Virus record (IMG/VR): IMGVR_UViG_3300042371_000286
Coordinates: 1-39,868 of that record
Length of the DNA stretch: 39,868 nt
Reading direction: 5' to 3' (one strand)
Source of the DNA: a virus
Shown: positions 8,159-18,932 of the stretch, one piece after another
Layout: each line of letters starts with the position of its first letter
Position numbering within the stretch: position 1 is the first letter of the stretch
Notes under the pieces: model-generated
Database searches by the model: none
Told to the model about the DNA's origin: nothing
The model's input: only the letters and a program-made list of their open reading frames with translations
Made by a program: the position numbers and the translations under genes

Positions 8159-9643
8159 ATGGCAATAGCAGATCAAAACTTTAGACCAACTACTAACCCT
8201 GACTTCAATCAGCAGTATGAAGAATATCATAAGGCGCTTAGTCTAGCTCCAGAGAACTATATCAGGCATTTTATGCTTACGGGTGACCCTGTAGCTAAAC
8301 TAGCCGCAGCTGCCGTTATGGACCAAAAGGCCAAAGCTCAAACAGCGCCTCAAGCACCTACCCAGTCTGTCATCGATAAATTAGCGCAACCTCAAGGTTT
8401 AGCACAATTGCCACAAGGCTTGGCTCCACAAGGTCCTGCCGTTGCTCCACAACAAATGGCACAAGCACAAGGTCCCGTTGCGCAGATGGCTGACGGTGGT
8501 ATTGTAGGTCTACCAATGGATAGCGGCATGTTCGAGGGTGGCTACGCCGGTGGTGGTATCATAGCCTTTGATGATGGTGGTGATGTTCCTGGCTATGCTT
8601 CACAAGGGGCTGTAAAACGACCAGCGTATTTAAGCAATCCAGTAGGCAAGTACTTTAATCCTGATGAATTAACACCTTACGATGATACTGAGGTTCAAAA
8701 ACTATTAACCGAAAATCCATCATTGACAATGGATGATATCTATAAGACTCAACAAGAAGTACGTGGTAAATACGGTATTAAAGATATATATGAAGACCAA
8801 AGAAAAGCTTTGGAAGCGGATAAAGCAGAGAATGAGAAGTTCAAAGAATCCAATGAAGCTGATGCATTATTAAACGCAGCTGCGGGCTTTTTGGGTAACA
8901 CCTCACAATTCTTTGGGCCAGGAGCTGAGGCAGCTCTAAAAGGCTACACGACCACTAAACGAGAAGGTCAAAAAGAATACCGCGCTACTGCTAAAGACCT
9001 TCGTAATCTTGGCTTTGAAATTGGTAGATCAGATCAAGCAATGCGTCAAGCTGATATGGCTGGTGACCAAACATTGTATAATTCTGAACGTAGCCGTCGT
9101 GATAAACTATTAGAACGCGCTGAAGGCATCAAGTTTAAAAACACCGATAACAAAAACAATGCCCTTGCAAAAGGTTGGGATGCTGCAGCTGCATACGATA
9201 CTAATATGGCTGTTGCAAATGCTAAGGCTAGAGCCGCTGGTAAAACTGCCGGTTTAGACGTTGCAAAATTAAATGCTCAAGTATTAGATAAAGCTGAAAA
9301 AATGATGTCTGCGCAATATCCACCCGGAGAGTTTCAAACATATTTTGAAGCTAATCCTGATGAATATCAAAAGGTATTAAGTGGTTATATTCAACAAGCA
9401 GAAGATTATATTTACAGAAGTGAAATTCCTACAAAAGCACCAGGAGATAGTGTTAAGAAACCTTCTACTAGTGGACAACTTCAATTAGATGTACCAGGTT
9501 CTAAATTAAGCCCTGCTACAGCGGTCAACCCAAGTGCACTAACTAAAGCAACCATTGCTGGCCAAAAAGTTAATCCTAAGATACAATCACTACTTAGTAA
9601 GTACCCTGCCGGTAGCGGTTCTACTGAAGACGAAGATGAATAA
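8159..9643 (+). CDS. Virion protein with Gly-rich membrane-active motif
   Basis: The 494-residue protein opens with RPTTNPDFNQQYEEYHKAL, followed by a Pro/Gln-rich linker (about residues 65-108) and a Gly-rich segment at about 110-147 (ADGGIVGLP, YAGGGIIAFDDGGDVPGYA). The second half is charged and helical with Ala-rich segments (LLNAAAGFLG, AAAYDTNMAVANAKARAAG). The GGGIIAFDDGG pattern is frequent in phage tail/ejection proteins of unknown role. AAGGA precedes the start, and the stop overlaps the next ATG by one base. Likely a structural or ejection component. Confidence 0.55.
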   Translation: MAIADQNFRPTTNPDFNQQYEEYHKALSLAPENYIRHFMLTGDPVAKLAAAAVMDQKAKAQTAPQAPTQSVIDKLAQPQGLAQLPQGLAPQGPAVAPQQMAQAQGPVAQMADGGIVGLPMDSGMFEGGYAGGGIIAFDDGGDVPGYASQGAVKRPAYLSNPVGKYFNPDELTPYDDTEVQKLLTENPSLTMDDIYKTQQEVRGKYGIKDIYEDQRKALEADKAENEKFKESNEADALLNAAAGFLGNTSQFFGPGAEAALKGYTTTKREGQKEYRATAKDLRNLGFEIGRSDQAMRQADMAGDQTLYNSERSRRDKLLERAEGIKFKNTDNKNNALAKGWDAAAAYDTNMAVANAKARAAGKTAGLDVAKLNAQVLDKAEKMMSAQYPPGEFQTYFEANPDEYQKVLSGYIQQAEDYIYRSEIPTKAPGDSVKKPSTSGQLQLDVPGSKLSPATAVNPSALTKATIAGQKVNPKIQSLLSKYPAGSGSTEDEDE

Positions 9644-12600
9644 TGGCCGATATCAACAGGTTATACGATGCACTACAGCAAGCTGACGCAGCTGGCAATA
9701 AGGAAGACGCGCAGCAGTTAGCTGATTACATTCGTTCAGAATTAGCTACGCAGGGTCAGCCAGCAGAACAGCAGCTAATTAAACCAGCCGAGCAGACACC
9801 TTTAGTTAAGCCTGAAGAAACATCTTTTGGTGAACGTGCTTTAGGTTCCTTAAAGCAAGGCTTTCAATCCTTTGACGAAGCTTCTCAAGGGCGTGAATTA
9901 GGGCGCCTTAAAGAAGAAGGCAAACTCCCTGAAGCCGCTGCTAAAATGGCTGAGATAAAAGCCAAAGCAGCTGCACCACAAGCACCTACTCTATCCGCTA
10001 GTGACATCCAACGTATAGCCCATGAAAAGGGTTACCTACCTGCTACTATGCAGGTGCCTTCATTTGTTGTAGAGCAAATACTTAAATCTGGCCCTGAAAT
10101 GGCGGAGTCTTTAATTGCGGGTTACGCTTCAGGCGCATTAACCACCGCAGGTGTTGCTATGACTCCAGCCGCACCCTTTGCACCCATTGCAGGGGCTATA
10201 GTAGGTACGATAGCTGGTATTGGTACCTATGGGTATCAGCAGTATGGTCATTTCATGGACCGTCAAGCCTTAGAAAAACAAGCACCCGAAGAACTTGACC
10301 CTGCCTCAGCTAAAAAATGGGCAGCCATCACGGCTCCTATAGGATTTGCTGCGGATAAACTAACTGTTGGTGCGCTTAAATTTGGTAGTAAAGCTATAGG
10401 CACCGCTGCTGTTGAAGAGTTAGCTAAACGAACTACAGGGCAAGTAGTTAAAGAAACAGTTGAAGCCGGAGCTAAGGCAGGTGCCAAACAAGGTGCTGTA
10501 GGTATTGTTGCTGAGGCGCCAACAGAAGTTCTAGAGCAGATGGCGGAACGCTATCAAGCAGGCTTATCCCTAGATAATGAAGAAGCTAAACAAGAATATT
10601 TTGAAGCTTTTTGGGGTGCCGCTGCTATGGGTGGGGGGCTAGGCGCCGCAGCAGGTACAGCTACCGGTGCATATAAAAAGTACAATGAATTAAAAACTAT
10701 TGATGACACAGTTAACGAAGTTAACGAAGTTAAGCCAGCAAAAGAACGTGCATCCCGTGAGACTAAGCTCAAGGAGTCATGGAGCCGTCTATCTGCAAAA
10801 GGTGAAGAACTACGTAAACTTCGTGATGAACAAGACGCCGCAGAAGAGCAAGCAGTAGCTCCGGTAGAAGTAGCTAAGCCAGTTAAACGTGGTGCCAAAC
10901 CAGTCCCAGTTGTAGCCGAAACAGCTCCGATTGTAGCCGAAGAAGCAACACCAGAAGATATGACCGTAGAAGAAGCGCCTGCTACTACACCGGGTGTACT
11001 AGATGCGACTACGTTAACTTCGTTAGGGTTAAACAAACGCTCTAACGCGTTCAAAGAATTGATGGGCGTAGACCTCAATACAAGCGAAGGTCTTGCATTC
11101 TTTGATGAGACCCTAGACAATCACACAGGCAAGATTAATGAGACAGCAGTGGGCGATTACCTCAGGTCCATTGCACCAGCTGTGGAGGCTACAAATGAAC
11201 CTATCAAATCCACTCCAACTAAACCAGCAGCAGATAGAGCTGGCGTTTCAACACCTGATGAACAGCGACTCGAAATACCTGCCGAAAGAGCTGTCGAAAC
11301 TGACAGAGGAACAGTGGATGTTTCTGGAGCTGATGTTGGACAACCTGCTGGAGGAACAGAGCAAGGCGGAGCTCCATTAGAGTCATTAAAAGTTGGTGAC
11401 ACTACTGTTGTTGGAACGCAGACATACCGCAAAACAGACACAGGGTTTGAATTAGTAGCCCCGGAAGAAGCCGCAGCCCCTGAATCAATAGAAGCGACAG
11501 TAGCTGAAGAAGCCGTAGCCCCTGAATCAACAGAGGTTATGAAGTCTGCTGAAGAGCTACAAGCCGAAGACCCAACTAAGCAAGCTAAAGCCTTAGCAAG
11601 TGAACTACGTGCACTAGACCCTACCAATCCTCTCATTGAAGACCTTCGTGCATACGATGTTAACGAAGAGACCATAGCCTTCGCGCAAGAACAAATCAAT
11701 CAGCTCGTGCAAGAACGTCAGGCTAAGGGGAAAACTCAACCTAGTGAACTTCGTGAAATTGGTGAACTTAGTGATAACTTAGCGGCAACTGAAGGCGAGC
11801 CTGAAACGGAAGCTATGTACCGTTCAGAACGTACGGTTAACGAAGAGTATGGGTTTAGTACCGACGAACTTGATGCTCGCATGGCTGAAGTTCTGCCTAA
11901 ACTACGTACAGCACAAGAGAGTCTAGAAAAAACGCGTGACCAAATGTTGGATACGCATAATGAGTTAAGCTATGTCCGCTATAAAAATAAAGATTCAGAC
12001 GCTTTAAATTATTTTGAAGGAGTGTATAGACTTCTTGAGCAGCAAGAAGCAAGATTAAAAGCGGAGATTGAAGAACACGAAGACGCGATTAAAAGTATTA
12101 CGTTAGACCAAGATATTATTGGTGAGAATTATAAACGGGATCGTAAACGAGCAGCTTTATTTGAAGACAAGGATTATGATGGGCTAATTGAAGCACTTAT
12201 AGACGACAATGCAATAACCCGTAAACAAGTTGATTTCTTTAGAGCGCTACTAAATGGCGATGCTAAAGCGGCATTAAAAGCCATTGCGGAGTTACCTTTA
12301 AGTGAAGCGCAAGAAAAAATACTAGCTTCTAATGAACCTGGAGCTCCATTTCGAAGCGGTCAGAAACAGCTATTCAAATGGTATAGAAGTTTAGCCAGCG
12401 AGCTTTTAAAAGCTAAAGTAGTCCCTACTAAAGTAATATTTAGCAAACATCTAAACAATGGCACTGCGGCCGACTACAGTGCCGAAACAGATACTGTTCG
12501 TATTGATGCAGGGGATTATTTACAAACATTAGGTGCGTATAACATCTACAGCGATGTAGTAAATGTATTCTTACATGAAGTGATGCACAGTGCTACAGTT

Positions 12601-15600
12601 AACGCCATGTCCAAAGGTATGGCAAACATACGAGTATTAAGCCGTATGGAAGCCCGTGCAAAGGAATTAGAACGAGACGGTACTCCAAATCTTGCAAGGG
12701 CTTTAAGGTCAGAAAAAGAGTATAAAAGAGCAGAGGCGTACCTAAATACAACCGAAGGTATCGCAGCTAAAAACTTGTTTGATATTTTTGATTATTTACA
12801 AAAAGAATACCCGCAACAATTTACAGCTACAGCTGCATATGGCGCTACTAATCCATTAGAAATGATTTCTGAAGCATTCGTAGATGTTCGCTTCCAAGAC
12901 TTATTAGCGAGTATACAACTTCCTAAAGACTTGTTAGTTGCGGCCCCTGAGTTTAAAGGTAGGGGCTTTAAGAATATGCTGGATGCGTTTGTAGACGCCA
13001 TACGTCGTATATTACGTATGCCTGCAAATGTCTCTAATACTGCGCTGGCCGCTGTGCTAGCAAACACTTCAGCGGTTGTAAGACAGAATAGAACTGTTCG
13101 TACATCCACTATGGAAGAGAAGTATGGTCGCAGTAAAATATATGAAAAGTATAGATCTTACGGTAACACCATAGCTAGCAGAAGTAGACGCCAACCGGGT
13201 GGTGTAAGTGACGACGCTTTATTAGCTCAGACAGGCACTAAACCACCACGTCCACCCAAACCTCTCACAGCACTACAACGTTTTGGTACAAGCCCTGTGC
13301 AGACAACTACCGACATAACGCGTAAGTTTATAAGCTATTGGGCATCATTTGATTACGCCATAAACAATAAAATACTAGATGCTATGAGAAAGCGTGGTGC
13401 TACTCAAGCAGAGATTGCGGAATCGTTCTATTTATTGCAGGTAACGCAAGCTGTACGGGCAGATAGTATGGCTGATGCTTTCCTAGAGCGTGGCGATATT
13501 GCGTATGATCCTAACATATATAAATTCGTTATCACAGAATCTACAGCCAACATGAAAGTTATCCGCGATAGCTTAGACAAACTAGCTAAAGCTAACAACA
13601 TTACACTTGAGAAAATGCATGCTTACGCTAGCGCAGCTTTTATTGCTCGTCGTGAACAAGGCTTAAAAAATGCCAATCTTCGTTTACAAAGACGTGTAGT
13701 ACAGTTAGTTGCTCAAGGTAAAAAAGCACAAGCTAAAAAAATGTATGACAAGAACTACAAGCTTGTCAACATGACTCAGGCAGAGATCAATGCAGGGCTT
13801 GAGTTCTTTAAACGCTACCCAGAACTAAACGATATCTCTGATACATGGAATGATGTACGTGAAAAAGTATTAGACTTTGCTACTGAGCAAGGCTTACTTG
13901 ATCAAGATACTCGTGACCAGTTATTAGAGGTTATGGATTATGTGCCATTCTTCCGGGTTGAGCAGTTAGAGGCTAAGGCTGGACCTAAAGAGTATGGTCA
14001 AGGTTTGATTGATACTATGAAGACTGTTCATGGTATGAAAGGCAGCAACCAAGAAATAAACGATGTGTTTGACAACATGGAGCGTTGGATTAAATACACC
14101 GTTACAAAAGCTATAAAAAACCGTGCAGCTATAGAAAAAATAGCCGAGTATAAAAAAGAATTGCCTAATGACATCAGATTAAATAAAGATGGTCGTAGTA
14201 AAAATACTGTAAGCGTTTGGGAAGACGGTAAGCTAACACGCTACGAGTTCCAAGGTATTGATGGCGAAACTATGGTGCACGGCTTTACTGGGCTAGAACC
14301 GGTTATTATGCCTGCTATGAAGTATTGGAATAAAGTTACAACCTTCTTGCGTTTAAATATTGTGCTACAACCTTTCTTCTCACTAGCGCAAATACCTCAA
14401 GATATGTTTAGTGCCATGTTTGTGTCCAATGTAAAAACATTGCCTTTGTTTACAATCCCACTACAAGTAGTGAAAGAGCTAGTATTAACTCCTATAGGTA
14501 TGAGTTCCGCACGTAAACGTTTAAAAGGAACTGTTACTGTTGGTAGGCATGACTTTAGCCGTGAATACGAACGCATAGATATAGACGCATTGGAAGAGTC
14601 TAAAACATATAAAACATACGAAAAGCTAGTTAAAGCTATCTTGTCACCCCTATCCGCATTATCAATGGCCTCAGATAACGTTATTCGACAAGCTGTATAC
14701 TCGCAAATAATGCTTGAATCTAAAGATGAAGCAAAGGCTATTAACGCAGCGGACGAGTTAATTAACTTCCGCCGTTCAGGGTATGGTGGCCTTGTAAACA
14801 TAATGCGTCAACTTGCTCCATTTGTTAACGCAGGCTTACAAGCTTTGCATATAGGGTTAGCTACCATAACGGGTAAAAGTATAAACCCTATAACTCGTAA
14901 AGAAGCTTGGCTTCGTATGATGAATACTGGTGGGCAGTTAATGGTTGCAGCACTAATATACGCTGCTTTGATGGCTGATGAAGATGAATATAAAAAGTTA
15001 GACCCTTCAGAAAAAGATAGAAATATCATAATGCCTAACGGGTTTAAGTTACCAATGCGTAATGACCTGTTCACCTTTTTCTTCAAGATTGTGCCTGAGC
15101 ATATGTACAATCGCTATATTGAACAAAGCGAAGACGGCACTAAAATGCAAAGAGCTTTAGTAACGGCCTTCAAAAAGGCTATGGCGGTTCCTGGGTCATT
15201 ACCCTCTGCTATCAGCCCTATGGTAGAGTCATACTTAAACGTAGATATGAGGACTGGTCGTCCTATAGTAGGACAAGGTCAAGCGGGACTAGACCCTGAA
15301 TTACAAGTTAGCCCTAAACGAACATCCCAATTAGCCCGTATGATTGGCGAAGCTGGTGATATATCACCGCTACAAGTAGATCATTTCTTGCAAGGGTATT
15401 TTGCAGCAACAGCATCAATCATGACAATGTTTACAAATTCAGTGATTGCTGATATGCGTGGTGAAGTATTGCCTACAAAGACAGCTACAGAGATGGCGCT
15501 GGAGTTTCCGTTTGTTAGCTCCTTTGTAACTAGAGAAAATGGCGCTCGTAATATGATGGACTTTTACGAGTTACAAGAACTAGTAAACGAAGCGTATAAA

Positions 15601-15903
15601 TCCTACACTAATTTAAAACGTAACAACTACGCTAAATCACAGCAATATTTAAACATCGATAATAATCGAGAATTAGTCGCGTTAGAAAAACACATGCAAA
15701 ATATATCTAAATCATTAGCTAATTTACGAACATACGAAACTAAGCTACTTCTCGATACAACCAATCGTTGGTCTGCAGATAAAAAACGTGCTGAACTAGA
15801 CAGAATTGAAAAACGACGTCAAGATATGCTAGGTTTTCAAGATGAGATTAACAATAGAAAAGAACGTCATATACAAAAACTACGTATCCAAGGCGGTCTA
15901 TAG
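9643..15903 (+). CDS. Very large internal virion / polyvalent protein with HEXXH motif
   Basis: At 2086 residues this is by far the largest product. The first 35 residues (INRLYDALQQADAAGNKEDAQQLADYIR) form a helical repeat found at the start of many giant phage proteins. A Gly/Ala hydrophobic region lies at about 150-200 and another near 322-340. A low-complexity Glu/Ala/Pro section follows (about 360-650), then a coiled-coil section. Residues 978-982 are HEVMH, a zinc-peptidase motif. From about 1440 to 1720 the sequence resembles large polyvalent protein domains of the LPD38 type (VPFFRVEQLEAKAGP, FLRLNIVLQPFFSLAQIPQDM). A hydrophobic helix is near 1765. It probably enters the cell with the DNA, as large internal proteins do; the protease is an inference. 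Confidence 0.7.
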   Translation: MADINRLYDALQQADAAGNKEDAQQLADYIRSELATQGQPAEQQLIKPAEQTPLVKPEETSFGERALGSLKQGFQSFDEASQGRELGRLKEEGKLPEAAAKMAEIKAKAAAPQAPTLSASDIQRIAHEKGYLPATMQVPSFVVEQILKSGPEMAESLIAGYASGALTTAGVAMTPAAPFAPIAGAIVGTIAGIGTYGYQQYGHFMDRQALEKQAPEELDPASAKKWAAITAPIGFAADKLTVGALKFGSKAIGTAAVEELAKRTTGQVVKETVEAGAKAGAKQGAVGIVAEAPTEVLEQMAERYQAGLSLDNEEAKQEYFEAFWGAAAMGGGLGAAAGTATGAYKKYNELKTIDDTVNEVNEVKPAKERASRETKLKESWSRLSAKGEELRKLRDEQDAAEEQAVAPVEVAKPVKRGAKPVPVVAETAPIVAEEATPEDMTVEEAPATTPGVLDATTLTSLGLNKRSNAFKELMGVDLNTSEGLAFFDETLDNHTGKINETAVGDYLRSIAPAVEATNEPIKSTPTKPAADRAGVSTPDEQRLEIPAERAVETDRGTVDVSGADVGQPAGGTEQGGAPLESLKVGDTTVVGTQTYRKTDTGFELVAPEEAAAPESIEATVAEEAVAPESTEVMKSAEELQAEDPTKQAKALASELRALDPTNPLIEDLRAYDVNEETIAFAQEQINQLVQERQAKGKTQPSELREIGELSDNLAATEGEPETEAMYRSERTVNEEYGFSTDELDARMAEVLPKLRTAQESLEKTRDQMLDTHNELSYVRYKNKDSDALNYFEGVYRLLEQQEARLKAEIEEHEDAIKSITLDQDIIGENYKRDRKRAALFEDKDYDGLIEALIDDNAITRKQVDFFRALLNGDAKAALKAIAELPLSEAQEKILASNEPGAPFRSGQKQLFKWYRSLASELLKAKVVPTKVIFSKHLNNGTAADYSAETDTVRIDAGDYLQTLGAYNIYSDVVNVFLHEVMHSATVNAMSKGMANIRVLSRMEARAKELERDGTPNLARALRSEKEYKRAEAYLNTTEGIAAKNLFDIFDYLQKEYPQQFTATAAYGATNPLEMISEAFVDVRFQDLLASIQLPKDLLVAAPEFKGRGFKNMLDAFVDAIRRILRMPANVSNTALAAVLANTSAVVRQNRTVRTSTMEEKYGRSKIYEKYRSYGNTIASRSRRQPGGVSDDALLAQTGTKPPRPPKPLTALQRFGTSPVQTTTDITRKFISYWASFDYAINNKILDAMRKRGATQAEIAESFYLLQVTQAVRADSMADAFLERGDIAYDPNIYKFVITESTANMKVIRDSLDKLAKANNITLEKMHAYASAAFIARREQGLKNANLRLQRRVVQLVAQGKKAQAKKMYDKNYKLVNMTQAEINAGLEFFKRYPELNDISDTWNDVREKVLDFATEQGLLDQDTRDQLLEVMDYVPFFRVEQLEAKAGPKEYGQGLIDTMKTVHGMKGSNQEINDVFDNMERWIKYTVTKAIKNRAAIEKIAEYKKELPNDIRLNKDGRSKNTVSVWEDGKLTRYEFQGIDGETMVHGFTGLEPVIMPAMKYWNKVTTFLRLNIVLQPFFSLAQIPQDMFSAMFVSNVKTLPLFTIPLQVVKELVLTPIGMSSARKRLKGTVTVGRHDFSREYERIDIDALEESKTYKTYEKLVKAILSPLSALSMASDNVIRQAVYSQIMLESKDEAKAINAADELINFRRSGYGGLVNIMRQLAPFVNAGLQALHIGLATITGKSINPITRKEAWLRMMNTGGQLMVAALIYAALMADEDEYKKLDPSEKDRNIIMPNGFKLPMRNDLFTFFFKIVPEHMYNRYIEQSEDGTKMQRALVTAFKKAMAVPGSLPSAISPMVESYLNVDMRTGRPIVGQGQAGLDPELQVSPKRTSQLARMIGEAGDISPLQVDHFLQGYFAATASIMTMFTNSVIADMRGEVLPTKTATEMALEFPFVSSFVTRENGARNMMDFYELQELVNEAYKSYTNLKRNNYAKSQQYLNIDNNRELVALEKHMQNISKSLANLRTYETKLLLDTTNRWSADKKRAELDRIEKRRQDMLGFQDEINNRKERHIQKLRIQGGL

Positions 15904-16092
15904 TCTCCAAACACGAACGCCCTTGATGCCTTCTTCCACAACAATTTTGTGGATATACTCAAACTCTAAGCGCTTAGCCTCGCGTTTGATGGCATCAATG
16001 GCGGACTTCGTATCTACCGCAGGGATAAAAATAGAGCAGCCCGGTTGGAAATCAGGCCACACTATTTGATAATCGGTTCCGTTAGTTAACAC
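15898..16092 (-). CDS. Small conserved-looking protein coupled to the primase
   Basis: The 64-residue product begins inside the end of the primase gene (11-nt overlap) and is the last gene of the minus arm. It has the pattern GCSIFIPAVDTKSAIDAIKREAKRL then HKIVVEEGIKGVRVWRL: strand, helix, strand, with a conserved-looking VRVWR end. Coupling to the primase suggests a replication accessory role. Its stop codon and that of the giant plus-strand gene share the palindrome CTATAG, so the two genes overlap by 6 bp. Function unknown. Confidence 0.7.
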   Translation of the reverse strand: MLTNGTDYQIVWPDFQPGCSIFIPAVDTKSAIDAIKREAKRLEFEYIHKIVVEEGIKGVRVWRL

Positions 16093-18907
16093 TTGTTGGC
16101 AAATCCAATTGTACGTTCACATCAAAACTAGTGCTGTCAATCCACAGGCATCGCACTGCTGGACCGCTCATCTCTAGACCCTTATGCATCGCTTTACTCT
16201 CCCCACTCTTGCTTAGTAGTAAGTTGCTGTCTTTCAACCCCTTAACAAAGTCGTTGTACTCAACTTGCACGGAGTGTAAATAAGTCTTGATAATACTGCA
16301 AGGGATATATAGCGTTTTAACATCAGGCTCATACCTAACTCGCAAGTCATTTTGAGGCTTGATAATAGGCGCATCGCCAAACCCTGTACGTGCATCAATC
16401 TTATTGTTTACGACAAGCGTATTACGTGCTAGGTTCTCATCCAAGAAGTTACCAAGCGTCTCCACAGCATCAAAGTTGTTCTCTTTAATTACATCTTTAA
16501 ACGTTTTAAACTCTTTGGCTATAGCCTTGAATACAGGTTCAATAGGTATGTTATGTATGCCTAAACGCTTAGCGATGATAGCACCTAGGAATACAGCAGC
16601 TAAGTTGGTAGAGAACTTACGATCAGGACCTTTGAAGTTCATCAGCTTATCAATCTTAACCTGCATTTCCTTAAGCTCTTTTTTAACCTTGTCAAGGTTT
16701 TGTATCAGGTATTGTGCATATATCTCACAGGCGTGACCATAGTTGTCAAATATCTTGCTTAGGATATCATCTACCTCACTCTTAGATAGCACATCATCCA
16801 TCTCAATGCGTAGCTGAATAAACCTAGCCATCTCACCACTGGCCTTTGCTTTCTTGGCAAACATAACCGTTCTGAAGTCCGTGTTGCTAGAGACTACGCA
16901 GATTAAGTTAAACACAGTGTCGTTGTTACGCTCTCTGTTAACTCCGTTACCCATACGGTTTTTACCACGGCCTGACGCAATAAATTTCAAGAAGGTGTGT
17001 AGGGCTTCGGGTGTTACATCTGTCATCTCATCCACACCAGCACCTAGGTTCTTCATATAGCCTAAGCGGTTAATGATTGAGTTCTCGGTATCGCCCCAAA
17101 CGTTAATTAGCTTGGCATCAATATCAGGGTTGCCGTATATGCTGGTCATCATCTGCAAGATAGAGGTCTTACCTTGTCCTGCTTCAGGGTTGTACATGTT
17201 GATTACGGCAGACTTCTCTTTGGAGTCAAACAACGGCATGAGTAGTGAGCCGAAGCCACAGAAGAAACCAAATGCACGAAGTTCAAGTCCTGGACGTTCA
17301 TAGAACGATATAGCACTCTTCCATTCTTCGTAAGAACCTTTCTTAACAAGTGTCGGGGTGACTTGGTTCAGTTCTTCTGACACAGGTACATAGGTGACAC
17401 CAAACGCAGTAATCTCACGATTGCCGATAATGATTTTGTTCTTAGCATCGTTCCAACCAAATTGTTTGTGCATGTGCGAAGCACCCTTACTCCGTTGACG
17501 GTCGTTCAATGCCGTTCTCATGTACTCGATGATTGCATCTAAAGGCTTGCCACGTTCGAATATACCGATGTTGTTGACAATCTCCCTAGCCTTCTCTGTA
17601 CTCATTAGGCTAGACACAGGTGCAATAAACTCACGCACACCATCGTTAGGCAAGTGCAGTTTGAACCATGCGCAGTCACCAATAGCTGGGTCGTTCAAGC
17701 GATCGACTAGGTAGAAGTCATACTCGTATATTTTCTTACCATCATCGTCATCGTCCTCATAGGCTAGATAGATACCGCCAGCTTTACCACGGAAGTACGG
17801 GTATGGGTACTCAGGGATTTGATAGGTCATCAACTCACCCAACGCCTCGCTCTTTGCTTGTATCACGTTGTCAGCGCCACGGGCTTTGGGGACTATCATA
17901 CCAAGTGAGATAGGCGTAGTGATGGTACCTTTATACTTGCAGTTCTTACAACCCTCAGGGCGTAGTGACTCGAACTGGTCGCAGGTGTGGGGCTTAGGGA
18001 TCCCAGCTACTTTAGCTTCTATCTTTGCGTGTGAGTATTCGGGGTGCTGCATAGATATCTTGTGTATGGCGATGTCGCGGTCTTCACAGAACGCAGCGAT
18101 GGATAGAGCTGACCGCCATAGGGGTTCGGATATCTCTTTCTGCTTCATAACGATATGCTGTAGTTGTGCGCAGCCATCACCGTTTATTGTGCGGTTCATT
18201 ATCTTCTTGAACTGCGCTACCTTCTCAAACTTCTTATTGTTGTTAACTTCGTGCTTAGGTTTAGAACTATTGGAACCTACGTGTATAGGGATAAGCCTTG
18301 CTAGCTCATCAAACGAGGTATGCTCCCCTGTCACCAGTACAACTACAGGTAAAGGGTTTTTCACATCTTTATAGTTCTTTGTGTTTGGTACACGGAGTAT
18401 ACGGGCAGCATCAGCAGTGCAAGCACCATCGGCATGTAGACCATGCTTGATACATAGAAACTTGAGGCCTTCTGCAATAGGATGCCACACCTCTCTAGCT
18501 ACAGGCACAGCGAATGTCCAATAGCAGTGGATGCCACGGCCCGAGTCTACAATGGTCGGTTCAGGAAGCTGGGTAGCATCGGTGAATGCGCGTAAGGCGA
18601 CTAGTGCTGCATCTTTGGTCTTGTAGTCTTTGAACTGGTTCTTCTTCTCATCAAAGCCACAATCAATATCTAACCACAGAGCCTTCTCTTCTTTGGCATT
18701 ATTCTTGGTGCGCTCTGTAGGGTACTTGTATGTAGAGCAGGCAAAATACACATCGTATTTATCTGCTAATAGTTTCTCTGAAGCTGCGGTCGCTTCTTCA
18801 ATAGTGTTTACAAACTTGGGAGATATATTGTTTTGTTGGTCTTTTCCAACTACGCAATAGACGCCTTCGGCCGGCCATATGTGCCGTAAAAATTCTGATG
18901 TTTGCAT
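16082..18907 (-). CDS. Primase-helicase: AEP-like primase fused to P-loop ATPase
   Basis: The ATG at 18907 gives 941 residues; GTG at 18919 would add four. The N-terminal part carries archaeo-eukaryotic primase features: D80-x-D82 in ALWLDIDCG, H127 in GRGIHCYW and a basic RILRVPNTKNYK strand. Cysteines C309, C320 and C323 form a probable zinc site. The C-terminal half is a P-loop ATPase resembling DUF927/SF3-type helicases: Walker A with K580 (EAGQGKTS), Walker B D626-E627 (GVDEMTD) and a sensor Asn in VSSNTD. Such fusions synthesise primers and unwind DNA at phage forks. It lies in one unit with an HTH protein and the candidate SSB. Confidence 0.85.
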   Translation of the reverse strand: MQTSEFLRHIWPAEGVYCVVGKDQQNNISPKFVNTIEEATAASEKLLADKYDVYFACSTYKYPTERTKNNAKEEKALWLDIDCGFDEKKNQFKDYKTKDAALVALRAFTDATQLPEPTIVDSGRGIHCYWTFAVPVAREVWHPIAEGLKFLCIKHGLHADGACTADAARILRVPNTKNYKDVKNPLPVVVLVTGEHTSFDELARLIPIHVGSNSSKPKHEVNNNKKFEKVAQFKKIMNRTINGDGCAQLQHIVMKQKEISEPLWRSALSIAAFCEDRDIAIHKISMQHPEYSHAKIEAKVAGIPKPHTCDQFESLRPEGCKNCKYKGTITTPISLGMIVPKARGADNVIQAKSEALGELMTYQIPEYPYPYFRGKAGGIYLAYEDDDDDGKKIYEYDFYLVDRLNDPAIGDCAWFKLHLPNDGVREFIAPVSSLMSTEKAREIVNNIGIFERGKPLDAIIEYMRTALNDRQRSKGASHMHKQFGWNDAKNKIIIGNREITAFGVTYVPVSEELNQVTPTLVKKGSYEEWKSAISFYERPGLELRAFGFFCGFGSLLMPLFDSKEKSAVINMYNPEAGQGKTSILQMMTSIYGNPDIDAKLINVWGDTENSIINRLGYMKNLGAGVDEMTDVTPEALHTFLKFIASGRGKNRMGNGVNRERNNDTVFNLICVVSSNTDFRTVMFAKKAKASGEMARFIQLRIEMDDVLSKSEVDDILSKIFDNYGHACEIYAQYLIQNLDKVKKELKEMQVKIDKLMNFKGPDRKFSTNLAAVFLGAIIAKRLGIHNIPIEPVFKAIAKEFKTFKDVIKENNFDAVETLGNFLDENLARNTLVVNNKIDARTGFGDAPIIKPQNDLRVRYEPDVKTLYIPCSIIKTYLHSVQVEYNDFVKGLKDSNLLLSKSGESKAMHKGLEMSGPAVRCLWIDSTSFDVNVQLDLPTSVN

Positions 18908-18932
18908 TGTATCTCTCACAACGTTTAGGGGT

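Noticed and set aside
10554-11699. Long open frames on the minus strand inside the giant virion gene.
   Set aside because: They mirror the Glu/Ala/Pro-rich codons of the plus-strand gene, are Ser/Ala-rich and lack ribosome sites.
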